From: CAZVLE01 sp964627855
Lineage (GTDB): Bacteria; Bacillota; Dethiobacteria; DTU022
NCBI GenBank assembly: GCA_964627855.1
Contig: CAZVLE010000052.1
Coordinates: forward strand, 1-32,649
Direction: 5' to 3'
Length of the DNA: 32,649 nucleotides
Below, piece after piece: positions 15,999-25,296 of this stretch (the first letter of the stretch is position 1; each line of letters begins with the position of its first letter). A program made the translations under genes and the position numbers. The notes under the pieces were generated by a model. It did no database searches and was not told the DNA's origin. It saw only the letters and a program-made list of their open reading frames with translations.

Positions 15999-18155
15999 AT
16001 GGCAAACTTCTTAGTCATTCAGATCCAGGGTACAATGCTGAACAGTTACCTGCCCTTGCTCATTGTTTTATTGCCCATTATCGGATCTTTAGTGATCGGT
16101 TTATGCGGACTCCTTTCCAAAAATGCGGCGAGAATTCTGGCAGTATTTATCTCTGCTCTTACTGTTTATCTAACCGTCGAACTATTTATATTAGCCAGTG
16201 AAGGTTTTACAATTTGTTACGCTCTTCCCGCCCTGGCCGGAGTTGCCATGGCTTTTAAAATTGACCTTACCGGAGCAGTTTTTGCGCTATTTACTGCAAT
16301 AATCTGGTTTATTGCTGTAATGGCATCCCTGCCTTACATGGCTCATGATTTGAAGCAAAACCGCTATTTTACTTTCCTGCTGCTTTCCCTTGGCGGTTGT
16401 ATCGGTGTTTTTCTCAGCGCTGATTTTGTCACTCTGTTCCTCTTTTTTGAGTTAATGACCTTTGCTGCCTATGCCCTGGTTGTTCATACCCAGACAGCAG
16501 ATGCTATGAAAGCCGGCGGTAACTACCTCTACCTTGGTGTAATCGGTGGGCTTGCCCTGCTTTCCGGTATAATTCTGATGAACAATGCGATAGGAAGCGT
16601 TGCTATAGAACCGCTGCTGCAGGAACTGCTGCCTGCTGGTAATATAGTGGTTTTGATTGCTTTTTTAATGATTTCCGGGTTTGGTGTAAAAGCCGGTATG
16701 GTCCCTCTGCATATTTGGCTGCCCCAGGCCCATCCTGTCGCTCCTGCACCAGCCAGCGCCCTTCTTTCCGGGATTATGATCAAAACCGGTGCATATGGGA
16801 TTATTCGCGTAACAACCATGCTTTATTCTCCGGCAAATGAGTTTGCTGAAACTAATTTATGGCATTTTACCGAGAATCTCGGCCACATTATAATCTGGAT
16901 CGCTATTGTAACGATGTTTTTGGCTGCCCTGATGGCTCTTTTGCAAAATAATGCAAAGAGGCTGCTTGCTTACAGCAGTATCAGCCAAATGGGTTATATC
17001 CTGATGGGTGTTGGTGCGGCCGGGTATCTTGGTTTTGACGGTCCGATGGGTTTTGGTGGGTTTTCCTACCATATTATTAATCATGCTTTTTTTAAGTCCG
17101 GCTTCTTTATTTTATTCGGAATAATCTATACCAGACTACATGAAGTGAATATGGATAAACTTGGCGGCCTTTGGAAAAAATTTCCTCTGACTTTTATAGC
17201 TTTTGCCGTTTGTGCAGCCGGTATCACCGGCATTCCCGGTTTTAACGGGTACGTGAGTAAAACACTTTTACACCATGCAATTGTTGAAGCATTTGAACAT
17301 CATCATCTCTGGGATCTCTGGTTAGCAGAAAAATTATTCATGTTAACCAGCGGCCTCACGGTTTGTTATATAGCAAAACTTTTCATTTCAGTCTTCCTGG
17401 GAAAAATCAAACCGGAAACTGATACAGCACTCAATCGTCAGGACCAGGGTGAAAACTGGGTTGAACGGCTTGTGGCTCTTTCTTTTATTATCATTATTCC
17501 CCTGCTCGGTCTTTTCCCGGCAACAATGATCAAGAAAGTCATTGTTCCAATGACCGGATCATTCGTTTATAATGACTACTATGTCAACTATTTATATAAA
17601 ACAAATGTTTGGGTTATTCAGGATTTGCTCGGCATTTTAATCGGCCTGGTCCTTGGTGCCGGTTTTTATATTATTTTCAAAAGAAAAGAGTTGTTTTCTC
17701 TGGTTCCACCTGATTATCTCAGTGTTGAATACTCGGTTTACAAACCGGCGGTTAAAATACTTGCTATCTCATTTACAAGGATCGGGCGCAGGGTTGATGA
17801 TCTGGCAAACTGGGGCATTATGGGAGCCCCGTCCCTTTTAGCTCAAGTGTCGGGAGGTGCCGGCTTTCTGGATGAATCTTTGTTAAGCAATTGGGGCAGG
17901 AGCTTTCTTAGTTTCTGTATTCAACTATTTGAAACTATTTACAACTATTGGCTGAAGGGTATAGACGCTATTTTCGGCCGGCTCGGCAATTATTTGCGCA
18001 CGGCTTTCATGACTCTCTTTAAATTTGATTACGAAACAAGAGGCGATCGGCGTTTTCAGATTATCAATATTTCCAATATTGATTTTGATCTATATATTAT
18101 TCTAATCGCGATTGGAGCGATCCTGGCAACCAGTTTATTTTTTATCTTTAATTAA
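15999..18155 (+). CDS. Long NuoL/MrpA-like antiporter subunit (A2)
   Basis: This 718-residue polytopic protein is the closest paralogue of A1 (8029). Both contain MVPLHIWLPQAHPVAPAPAS and SALLSGIMIKTGAYGI. Transport residues are Glu151 (FFELMT), Lys231 (FGVKAG), Lys262 (IMIKTG) and Lys421 (NGYVSK). The C-terminal extension (about 200 residues past the core) ends in IINISNIDFD plus a final membrane helix. AGAGGGG lies 7 bases before ATG. It is the first of five consecutive antiporter-type genes. NuoL, HyfB or DabB relatives are alternatives by family, but no nuo, hydrogenase or dabA gene is nearby. Confidence 0.85.
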   Translation: MANFLVIQIQGTMLNSYLPLLIVLLPIIGSLVIGLCGLLSKNAARILAVFISALTVYLTVELFILASEGFTICYALPALAGVAMAFKIDLTGAVFALFTAIIWFIAVMASLPYMAHDLKQNRYFTFLLLSLGGCIGVFLSADFVTLFLFFELMTFAAYALVVHTQTADAMKAGGNYLYLGVIGGLALLSGIILMNNAIGSVAIEPLLQELLPAGNIVVLIAFLMISGFGVKAGMVPLHIWLPQAHPVAPAPASALLSGIMIKTGAYGIIRVTTMLYSPANEFAETNLWHFTENLGHIIIWIAIVTMFLAALMALLQNNAKRLLAYSSISQMGYILMGVGAAGYLGFDGPMGFGGFSYHIINHAFFKSGFFILFGIIYTRLHEVNMDKLGGLWKKFPLTFIAFAVCAAGITGIPGFNGYVSKTLLHHAIVEAFEHHHLWDLWLAEKLFMLTSGLTVCYIAKLFISVFLGKIKPETDTALNRQDQGENWVERLVALSFIIIIPLLGLFPATMIKKVIVPMTGSFVYNDYYVNYLYKTNVWVIQDLLGILIGLVLGAGFYIIFKRKELFSLVPPDYLSVEYSVYKPAVKILAISFTRIGRRVDDLANWGIMGAPSLLAQVSGGAGFLDESLLSNWGRSFLSFCIQLFETIYNYWLKGIDAIFGRLGNYLRTAFMTLFKFDYETRGDRRFQIINISNIDFDLYIILIAIGAILATSLFFIFN

Positions 18156-18189
18156 CCGGTGAACTATTCCCGGGGCGGAGGCGATGTAG

Positions 18190-19662
18190 TTGATCCTGGC
18201 TTACCCCCAACCAATTATCGCAGTAATTGTGCCGATTATCGGGGCTATCATAATTCGTTTGCTTGATGAAGATAAAGCAGGCATCCGCCACCTGGTTGCC
18301 CTTATTTCATCGGTAATTGTTTTTCTGGCGGTTGTTTCCATGCTACCTGCAGTGCTAGCCGGCAATTATATTCAAATCCCTTTATTTAAACTGATCGAAG
18401 GTATGGGCATGTATCTAAGGGTTGATCTTTTAGGGATGGTTTTTGGCCTGGTGTCATCTACCCTCTGGATTTTTGCTACCGTTTATTCAATCGGTTACAT
18501 GGCCCATGAGCATGATCAGCGTAATTATTTTGTTTTCTTTGTTCTCTCCTGTAGCGCAGCAATGGGGGTTGCTTTTGCAGGAAACCTCTTCACCCTCTAT
18601 ATATTTTACGAATATCTGGCCATTTGTACTTATCCACTTGTCGTCCATTCCGGAACAAGAGAATCGGTTAGTGCGGGTATAAAATATATTACCTATAGTT
18701 TTGGGGGCGGGGCCCTCGTTCTTGTTTCAATTTTTATGATTTACGACCTTGTCGGCACCCTGGATTTCCTGCAGGGGGGTATTTTGGGTGCGCTTTCAAC
18801 TGATTATTCAACCAGGTTAACCATAATATTTGCTCTCCTTATTGCCGGCTTTGGGACCAAGGCTGCAATCATGCCTCTGCATTCCTGGTTACCGGGTGCC
18901 ATGGTGGCTCCGACACCGGTAAGTGCTCTTTTACATGCCGTGGCTATTGTTAAGGCCGGGGTTTTTGGTATTTCGAGGGTCTTTTTCTCTATCTACGGGG
19001 TTGAAACTGTCTCAGCTCTAAATGTAACCGGCATTTTAGCTGTGGTGGTTTCTTTTACCATCATTGTCGGTTCGCTGATGGCCATCAAGCAAACAGTTTT
19101 AAAGCTCAGGCTGGCCTATTCTACAATTGGTCAGCTCGGTTATATAACGCTGGGCATACTGATGTTGCATCCAATTGGCGCTATGGGAGGTCTGGTCCAT
19201 ATTATTAATCATGCCATCTTGAAAATAACTCTTTTTTTCTGTGCCGGTATGATTATTACCGTAACGGGTAAGAAAAATCTTGACCAGTTGCATGGGGTTG
19301 GCAGACAAATGCCCCTGACCATGTTAGCTTTTGCTATTGGCGCTCTCGGCTTAATGGGGGTGACTCCTATAGCCGGATATGTCAGTAAGTATTACTTATT
19401 AACTGGTGGGCTGGAGTCGGGTATGCCGGTGTATGCTTATGTTATTCTAAGTAGTACTCTGCTAAACGCTGTTTATTACCTGCCGATTATTGTCAATGCC
19501 TTTTTTAAAGAGGGTGAGTTTAAGAAAAAACCGGGTTTTGAGGCTCCCCTGACCATGCTTGTTCCGACTCTGATCCTGGCGGTGTTCAGTATACTATTCG
19601 GCCTTTTTGCTAATTATACTACCATTCCCTTTATTGAAGCAGTAATTAGATATGTTTTCTAG
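18190..19662 (+). CDS. MrpD/NuoM-like antiporter subunit (D3)
   Basis: This 490-residue, roughly 14-helix protein has Glu141 (FYEYLA), Lys224 (FGTKAAIMPLHSWLP), Lys255 (AIVKAG) and Lys400 (YVSKYY). It is most like D2 (10026), with shared SALLHAVA, INHAILKITLFFCAG and AFFKEGEFK segments. The start is TTG 18190, 8 bases after GGAGG; an ATG six bases earlier runs straight into TAG. It follows A2 by 34 bases, so the A2-D3 pair mirrors the D2-A1 pair of the other operon. Confidence 0.84.
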   Translation: MILAYPQPIIAVIVPIIGAIIIRLLDEDKAGIRHLVALISSVIVFLAVVSMLPAVLAGNYIQIPLFKLIEGMGMYLRVDLLGMVFGLVSSTLWIFATVYSIGYMAHEHDQRNYFVFFVLSCSAAMGVAFAGNLFTLYIFYEYLAICTYPLVVHSGTRESVSAGIKYITYSFGGGALVLVSIFMIYDLVGTLDFLQGGILGALSTDYSTRLTIIFALLIAGFGTKAAIMPLHSWLPGAMVAPTPVSALLHAVAIVKAGVFGISRVFFSIYGVETVSALNVTGILAVVVSFTIIVGSLMAIKQTVLKLRLAYSTIGQLGYITLGILMLHPIGAMGGLVHIINHAILKITLFFCAGMIITVTGKKNLDQLHGVGRQMPLTMLAFAIGALGLMGVTPIAGYVSKYYLLTGGLESGMPVYAYVILSSTLLNAVYYLPIIVNAFFKEGEFKKKPGFEAPLTMLVPTLILAVFSILFGLFANYTTIPFIEAVIRYVF

Positions 19663-19687
19663 CCGGACAGGGAGGTAATTGCGGAAA

Positions 19688-21160
19688 ATGCAAAGTGATA
19701 TCATTATTTCAATAACCCCGGCATTAATTGTTCTGGCGCCATTGCTGGGTGCAGTAGGAGCAATGCTGGCTGACTACTACCGCCCTGAATGGCGAAACCC
19801 AATTCTATTAACGGCTGTTGCAATTCCCTTGCTGCTGGTTGCTGTAATCTACCCTGCAGTAGTTTCCGGTATGAAATATTATCTGCATCTTAATGTATTG
19901 CCACCGGCGGGACTGGAGTTCAGGGTCGACATCTTATCATTCTATGTGGTTTTACTTTTTGCATTTTTTAGCCTGATCATAGTAATCTACTCGATCGGTT
20001 ATTATCGGGACAGGGAAGAGGGAAGAAAGTTTTTCTATTTCCTGCTAATTGCCATTGGCGGTTGCCTGGGCGTGGCCTTAAGCGGTAATATGCTTACTTT
20101 TTTTCTCTTTTTTGAATTGATGTCCCTAATGTTTTTCCCCATGGTGGCTTACAAGTCGACACCTGAAGCCAAAGCGGCCGGACTTAAGTTCTTTTTTATG
20201 ACAATTCTTTCCGGTGTAGCTCTATTCTGGGCTGTTGTGATTGTTTATAATGCAGCCGGCACCTTGTCTTTTGGCAGCGGTGGACTGTTTGAAACCAGTA
20301 CACCAATGCTGCTGGTAGCTTTTTGCTGTTTCCTGATCAGTTTCGGTATTAAAGCAGCTATGTTGCCCCTGCATTTCTGGATGCCCGATGCCTATGCTGC
20401 CGCACCGACACCTGCTGCTGCAGTATCTTCGGCAATGATGCTTAAAACCGGTGTTCTGGGTTTGATCAGGGTCTTTCATGATATTTTTGGGCTCGCTTTA
20501 ATCCAGGAAACCGGTTGGAATATTATTTTGCTGGTTTTAGCTCTTCTCAGCATGATTTATGGGTCTATCTGTGCTTTTGCCCAGGATGATTTGAACCGCC
20601 GACTAGCCTACTCAGGGATTGCTCAGGTAGGTTATATGCTTCTGGGCATTGCCCTTCTTACCGAACTGGCCCTGGTTGGAACTGTCTATCATATAATGGC
20701 ACATGCTTTTATGAAAGGTTGCATGTTTCTGTGTGCCGGAGTTATTTTTGTTAATACAGGTAAAACAAGAATTAGCGAGATGAAGGGTATTGGACTGCAG
20801 ATGCCTGTAACCATGCTTGCTTTTACTGTAGCTGCTGTCAGTGCTGTTGGTGTACCTCCATTCAATGTCTTTGTCAGCAAGTGGCATCTTGGTCTTGGCG
20901 CTTATCAAGCCGGGATGCCTTTAATTATCATATTGCTTCTACTGAGCAGTATCCTCAATGCCGCTTATTATTTTCCGATATCGATCAATGCTTTTCTTGG
21001 TTGCCGGGAACTGCAAAATATAGAAAGACAGAGGTTGCGTTTGCAGCCTTTGCGTATGATTCCTGTGATCATACTTGCCGCGTGTGCCTTTGTTTTTACC
21101 CTGGCTCCATTTAACTGGCCACTCAGCCTGGCACGTGCTGTAGCACAGCTTTATTTTTAA
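19688..21160 (+). CDS. MrpD/NuoM-like antiporter subunit (D4)
   Basis: This 490-residue, 14-helix protein has Glu143 (FFELMS), Lys222 (FGIKAAMLPLHFWMPDAYAAAPTPAA), Lys253 (MMLKTG) and a helix 12 Lys in FVSKWHLGLG. It is the most divergent of the D-type proteins, with a MPDAYA motif where the others have LPDAH or LPxAM. It has no His-rich insert; the corresponding loop is basic (CRELQNIERQRLRLQP). The start is ambiguous: ATG 19688 is 12 bases after AGGGAGG, TTG 19679 only 3 bases. I prefer the ATG. Confidence 0.82.
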   Translation: MQSDIIISITPALIVLAPLLGAVGAMLADYYRPEWRNPILLTAVAIPLLLVAVIYPAVVSGMKYYLHLNVLPPAGLEFRVDILSFYVVLLFAFFSLIIVIYSIGYYRDREEGRKFFYFLLIAIGGCLGVALSGNMLTFFLFFELMSLMFFPMVAYKSTPEAKAAGLKFFFMTILSGVALFWAVVIVYNAAGTLSFGSGGLFETSTPMLLVAFCCFLISFGIKAAMLPLHFWMPDAYAAAPTPAAAVSSAMMLKTGVLGLIRVFHDIFGLALIQETGWNIILLVLALLSMIYGSICAFAQDDLNRRLAYSGIAQVGYMLLGIALLTELALVGTVYHIMAHAFMKGCMFLCAGVIFVNTGKTRISEMKGIGLQMPVTMLAFTVAAVSAVGVPPFNVFVSKWHLGLGAYQAGMPLIIILLLLSSILNAAYYFPISINAFLGCRELQNIERQRLRLQPLRMIPVIILAACAFVFTLAPFNWPLSLARAVAQLYF

Positions 21161-21280
21161 GGTATTTAAAAGCATTTAGTCTATTTTATTTTTTTAAAAC
21201 GAAGTTTAATTTTATAATATGCCTTTTATATAGATCATGAAAAAAAGTTTAAGTTAGATGCCCCGCGGAGGTGAGTGGAT

Positions 21281-22849
21281 TTGAGTCAGGAAGTAGTTCA
21301 TACTTTATTGCCGGCTATAATTATTTTTGTTCCAATAATATCCGGGTTTATTCTCTTCTTTTTCCCGGAGAAACTCTACCCTTACAAGGAACACATTTGC
21401 ATCGGCGTTACCGGTCTATTTTTTCTGCTGGTGTTGAGTATGTACCCGGCCATCAGGGAAGGTAAAATTTTGATTGGCATTTTTCAGTATTTTTCATTTC
21501 CACTTTCGGTATCTTTTAAGGTAGACCAACTTACCTTTTTCCTTGGGGTTTTCTTCTCTTTCGTCTGGTTTATGGCTGCATGCTATTCGCCCGGGTATAT
21601 GGCTCATGAACACAAGAAAGAACGCTATTATGCTTTCTTTTTACTGGCTGAAGGCGGTTGCATGGGTACTATTTTTGCCGGAGATCTGCTAGGTTTGTTC
21701 CTTTTCTTTGAATTTATGGCTCTTACTACTTATGTGCTTATTGCTCATGAAGAAACACCGGTGACCATGTTTGCTGGTGCAAAATACTTATATATGACAG
21801 TCGGCGGAGGTTTGTCTGTTTTCTTTGGGCTTTTGACGATGTTTTATCTGACCGGATCTGTAACATTTACACGTCCGGGATTGATTACCGAGCCTTCAGG
21901 ATTGGCCACTGCAGCATTTGCTGCTTTTATGATTGGGTTTGGTTTAAAAGCTGGTATGTTTCCTGTTCATGTCTGGCTACCTGACGCTCACCCGGCAGCT
22001 CCTTCACCGGTCAGCGCTGCACTTTCCGGTATTATGCTGAAAACGGGTATTTACGGCATGATCAGGGTGATTTTTAATGTATATAGCCCGGAATTTATCA
22101 AAAATGCCAACTGGGATTCGGTAATGCTTGTGATTGCTGCTATTACTATATTATTGGGTTCAGCCATGGCTCTACTACAGGATGATTTGAAACGCCGATT
22201 GGCTTACTCAAGTATAGCCCAGATTGGCTATATTATCCTTGGTGTTTTTTTATTGAGCGAACAGGGTTTAACCGGGGGGTTATATCATTTATTTACGCAC
22301 GCATTCATGAAAGGCTTACTTTTTCTTTGTGCAGGGGCAATTATTGTCCAAACCGGCATTCGCAATATCAGCCGGATGAAAGGAATCGGTTTAAAAATGC
22401 CCCTGACCATGATCTTTTTTACCATAGCTTCAGTAACCATGGTTGGTATACCGCCTTTTAACGGATTTATCAGTAAGTGGCAGCTTTCCATGGCTTCTCT
22501 TGAAGCAGGACAACCATTATTTGTAGCTATTCTTATTATAAGCAGCCTTTTAAATGCTGCTTATTACTTCCCAATTGTTATCACCGCTTTTTTTGCTGCA
22601 GAAAATAATGGCAGTCATGCGAATGGTCATGACGAAGAGCATCATGAGCAATCAGATTTGCATCTTCACGATCAACACGGGGATTCTCAAACCAATGGAA
22701 ACACAAGCCTTCTCAGGCAGGAAGCTCCATGGCATATGGTTATTCCGATGGGTATTCTTGCAGTAGGTTGTGTGGCTTTTGCCCTGATGCCCGAAAATTG
22801 GCCTTGGAACCTGGCTCTTGATGCAGCCCGCTCACTATTTAACATGTAA
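21281..22849 (+). CDS. MrpD/NuoM-like antiporter subunit with His-rich loop (D5)
   Basis: This 522-residue, 14-helix protein has Glu144 (FFEFMA), Lys223 (FGLKAGMFPVHVWLPDAHPAAPSPVS), Lys254 (IMLKTG) and Lys399 (FISKWQLSMASLEAG). Between the last helices lies a strongly polar, His-rich insert (about 445-475, with some nine His and many Asp/Glu), placed as in MrpD (13311) and suggesting a common origin. TTG 21281 is 9 bases after GGAGG and fits better than GTG 21275, which is 3 bases away. The 120-base AT-rich gap before it, with TATAAT at 21213-21218, may hold an internal promoter. Confidence 0.83.
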   Translation: MSQEVVHTLLPAIIIFVPIISGFILFFFPEKLYPYKEHICIGVTGLFFLLVLSMYPAIREGKILIGIFQYFSFPLSVSFKVDQLTFFLGVFFSFVWFMAACYSPGYMAHEHKKERYYAFFLLAEGGCMGTIFAGDLLGLFLFFEFMALTTYVLIAHEETPVTMFAGAKYLYMTVGGGLSVFFGLLTMFYLTGSVTFTRPGLITEPSGLATAAFAAFMIGFGLKAGMFPVHVWLPDAHPAAPSPVSAALSGIMLKTGIYGMIRVIFNVYSPEFIKNANWDSVMLVIAAITILLGSAMALLQDDLKRRLAYSSIAQIGYIILGVFLLSEQGLTGGLYHLFTHAFMKGLLFLCAGAIIVQTGIRNISRMKGIGLKMPLTMIFFTIASVTMVGIPPFNGFISKWQLSMASLEAGQPLFVAILIISSLLNAAYYFPIVITAFFAAENNGSHANGHDEEHHEQSDLHLHDQHGDSQTNGNTSLLRQEAPWHMVIPMGILAVGCVAFALMPENWPWNLALDAARSLFNM

Positions 22850-23030
22850 ATTGACTTATTATGCCCAATTAAACAACTAAAGATTTCAGGGCAAATTTGG
22901 GCATTTCATACGATGAGCTCGTAATCAGAGGAAAGATCACCCATGTTTCTTTATTAAGGACAGATATAAGTGAAATGCTTCCGGATACTATTATTTGCCC
23001 TTCCAGCTAATTGCAAGGAGTATTAAGCTA
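22850..23030 (+). other. Intercistronic gap with a long-loop inverted repeat
   Basis: The arms 22861-22870 (ATGCCCAATT) and 22894-22904 (AATTTGGGCAT) pair over ten bases with one bulge and a loop of about 23 bases. There is no T run after it. It could slow RNA decay or separate expression of the last gene, but nothing identifies it further. The rest of the gap shows no gene. Confidence 0.35.
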
Positions 23031-25211
23031 ATGAATGCAGTTTTTCCCGAGAACAGCATACAAAGCAGCCTTCCATTGATAATAACTATTGTACCGATTG
23101 TTGGGGCTGCAGTAACTGTTGTTCTTGGCAGATTTCCTGAGAAATATAGAAATATTTTTGTTCTTTTTATTACTGCATCTGTTTTTTTGCTCTCAGTAGC
23201 ACTTTTTAACTTAAGTTGGAAAGAAGTTGTAGTCAGCCGTTATTCAGTCGGTTTCGGCGATATCCCCCTTTTTTTCAGGGTAGATAAACTCGGAGCTCTT
23301 TTTAACCTCTTATCTTCATTTATCTGGTTTCTGGCAACTGTATTTTCCATGACCTACATGACTCACGAGAAAAGGAGAAATCGTTACTATACTTTTTATC
23401 TCCTAACCCTCGGAGGCTGCCTGGGGGTTTTTTTAACAGCTGATCTTTTCAGCCTCTTTTTCTTTTTTGAGCTAATGTCGATTGCATCTTACCTTCTGGT
23501 GGTGCATACACAAACTGAAGAGGCATCGAGTGCAGGAAGGCTCTATATATTCCTCGGTATTTTTGGTGGTCTTTGTATTCTTGCAGCTTCAATCTTAATC
23601 TACTGGTATACCGGTTCGGTTTTATTATCACCTTCGCTCGAAGCTTTGATCATCATTCCCTCCCGCATTCTAATTGCAGTCCTTTTAATGATAGGCTTCG
23701 GTATTAAAGCCGGAATGGTACCATTGCATATTTGGCTGCCCAAAGCACACCCAGTTGCGCCTTCACCAGCCAGCGCGCTACTTTCTGGAATCATGATTAA
23801 AACCGGAGCGTACGGTATTGCCAGGGTTGCCACAGTTCTTTTTACGCCATCCGTTCATGACCATAATATGCTATGGGCTTTTACCGAACAATTTGGCTAC
23901 ATTATAATCTGGTTTGGCATCCTGACCATGTTTACTGCTGCTTTTATGGCACTTTTTCAGCAAAATGCCAAGCGTATACTTGCTTACAGCAGTGTAAGTC
24001 AAATGGGTTATATTTTAATGGGAGTAGGAGTTTGTGCCTACCTTGGCCTGGAAGGGCCGATGGCCATGGGTGGATTCTCTCTACATGTTTTAAACCATGC
24101 GTTTTTCAAAGCAGGCATGTTTATGATGGTCGGTGCGGTTTATTTTCGCACCGGTGAAATAGAATTAAAACGCTTAGGTGGTCTCTGGCGTGACTTTCCG
24201 GTGACTACAATTGTTTTTCTAATTGCAGCTATGGGGATTGCCGGTATCCCCGGCCTTAATGGATATACCGGAAAAGTTCTCCTGCATCATGCCATAGTTG
24301 AAGCTTTTGAGCATCATCATGACTACAGCCTTTATTGGGCAGAGCGTATTTTTATGCTAACCGGGGCAATGACCACCTGTTACATAGCCCGTCTTTTCAG
24401 TTCAATCTTTTTGGGCAAAAAACCTGAAGGTTTGGTGGCCAAAGGCAAAGAACCCTGGAGCGAAAGAATAGTATTCCTTATTATTGGTTTAATTATAGTT
24501 TTTATCGGTACCAATCCTTTTCTTGTTTTAAAAGAATTAATCGGTCCGGTGGTGCGGATATTCCCCTTTGATGATTATGCTTTTAATTATCTGTTGAAAA
24601 CTAATTTTTGGGATATTCATGACCTTTCTGGAATGGCAGCAATTGTTGCCATCGCTGCCATTTTATTTTTTTTCGGGAACCGGTTCAAACTTTTTGATTA
24701 CCAGTTGCCCGGTTGGCTTAGTATCGAAAAGATGATCTATCTGCCGGCGGTAAAAATATTTACAGTTTTATTTACTCGCAGCGGGCGAGCTCTTGAAACA
24801 GTTGTTGACGGAGCATATGTAAACAGCCCACGCCTGCTGACCTATTATTGCATCGGAGGTCGTATCCTTGATTCAGCTGCCGAATACGTTGTTGTTGGTA
24901 CTCAGGCTTCGCTAAAAAAGATTAGCTACAACATCAATCGGCTTGAAAACAGTGCCGGTTTTTTTCTTAATTTTCAGGCTCTGTTAACCCGTTTACTGCT
25001 GCTGGTTTATGATAGCTGGGTGCAGTTTTTACATTACATTTTTCATAGTGCCAAAAATTTTGCAGTACAGGTATTCTATTTTTTATTCAGGATGGATTAT
25101 AAACCTGAAGGAAGATTTTTCTTCATAGTTAACACAATCAATTTTGAGCATTACCTAATCATTTTCTTTGTTTTTTTAATAATTGTAATGTCACTTTATC
25201 TTATCCTATAA
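23031..25211 (+). CDS. Long NuoL/MrpA-like antiporter subunit (A3)
   Basis: This 726-residue protein is the third long paralogue. It has Glu147 (FFELMS), Lys226 (FGIKAG), Lys257 (IMIKTG) and the helix 12 Lys in NGYTGKVLLHHAIVEAFEHHH (Gly replaces the Ser of A1 and A2). Its C-terminal extension ends in FFFIVNTINFEHY and a last helix, a diverged form of the SNIDFD ending of A1 and A2. ATG 23031 has AAGGAG 10 bases upstream; an in-frame start at 22995 has no such site. It closes the five-gene antiporter run, and no terminator is evident after it. Confidence 0.84.
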   Translation: MNAVFPENSIQSSLPLIITIVPIVGAAVTVVLGRFPEKYRNIFVLFITASVFLLSVALFNLSWKEVVVSRYSVGFGDIPLFFRVDKLGALFNLLSSFIWFLATVFSMTYMTHEKRRNRYYTFYLLTLGGCLGVFLTADLFSLFFFFELMSIASYLLVVHTQTEEASSAGRLYIFLGIFGGLCILAASILIYWYTGSVLLSPSLEALIIIPSRILIAVLLMIGFGIKAGMVPLHIWLPKAHPVAPSPASALLSGIMIKTGAYGIARVATVLFTPSVHDHNMLWAFTEQFGYIIIWFGILTMFTAAFMALFQQNAKRILAYSSVSQMGYILMGVGVCAYLGLEGPMAMGGFSLHVLNHAFFKAGMFMMVGAVYFRTGEIELKRLGGLWRDFPVTTIVFLIAAMGIAGIPGLNGYTGKVLLHHAIVEAFEHHHDYSLYWAERIFMLTGAMTTCYIARLFSSIFLGKKPEGLVAKGKEPWSERIVFLIIGLIIVFIGTNPFLVLKELIGPVVRIFPFDDYAFNYLLKTNFWDIHDLSGMAAIVAIAAILFFFGNRFKLFDYQLPGWLSIEKMIYLPAVKIFTVLFTRSGRALETVVDGAYVNSPRLLTYYCIGGRILDSAAEYVVVGTQASLKKISYNINRLENSAGFFLNFQALLTRLLLLVYDSWVQFLHYIFHSAKNFAVQVFYFLFRMDYKPEGRFFFIVNTINFEHYLIIFFVFLIIVMSLYLIL

Positions 25212-25296
25212 AATGGTACCTGCAGGATTAAGGTCTTATGAAACGAATAATAGTTGTATTGGTAATTAAGATACAGTAAAAAAGGGGAATCATTAA

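Noticed and set aside
8029..25211. A complex I (nuo) operon
   Set aside because: No NuoA, B, C, D, E, F, G, H or I homologue is present; the small subunits are of the MrpB/C/E/F/G and MbhD/E type.
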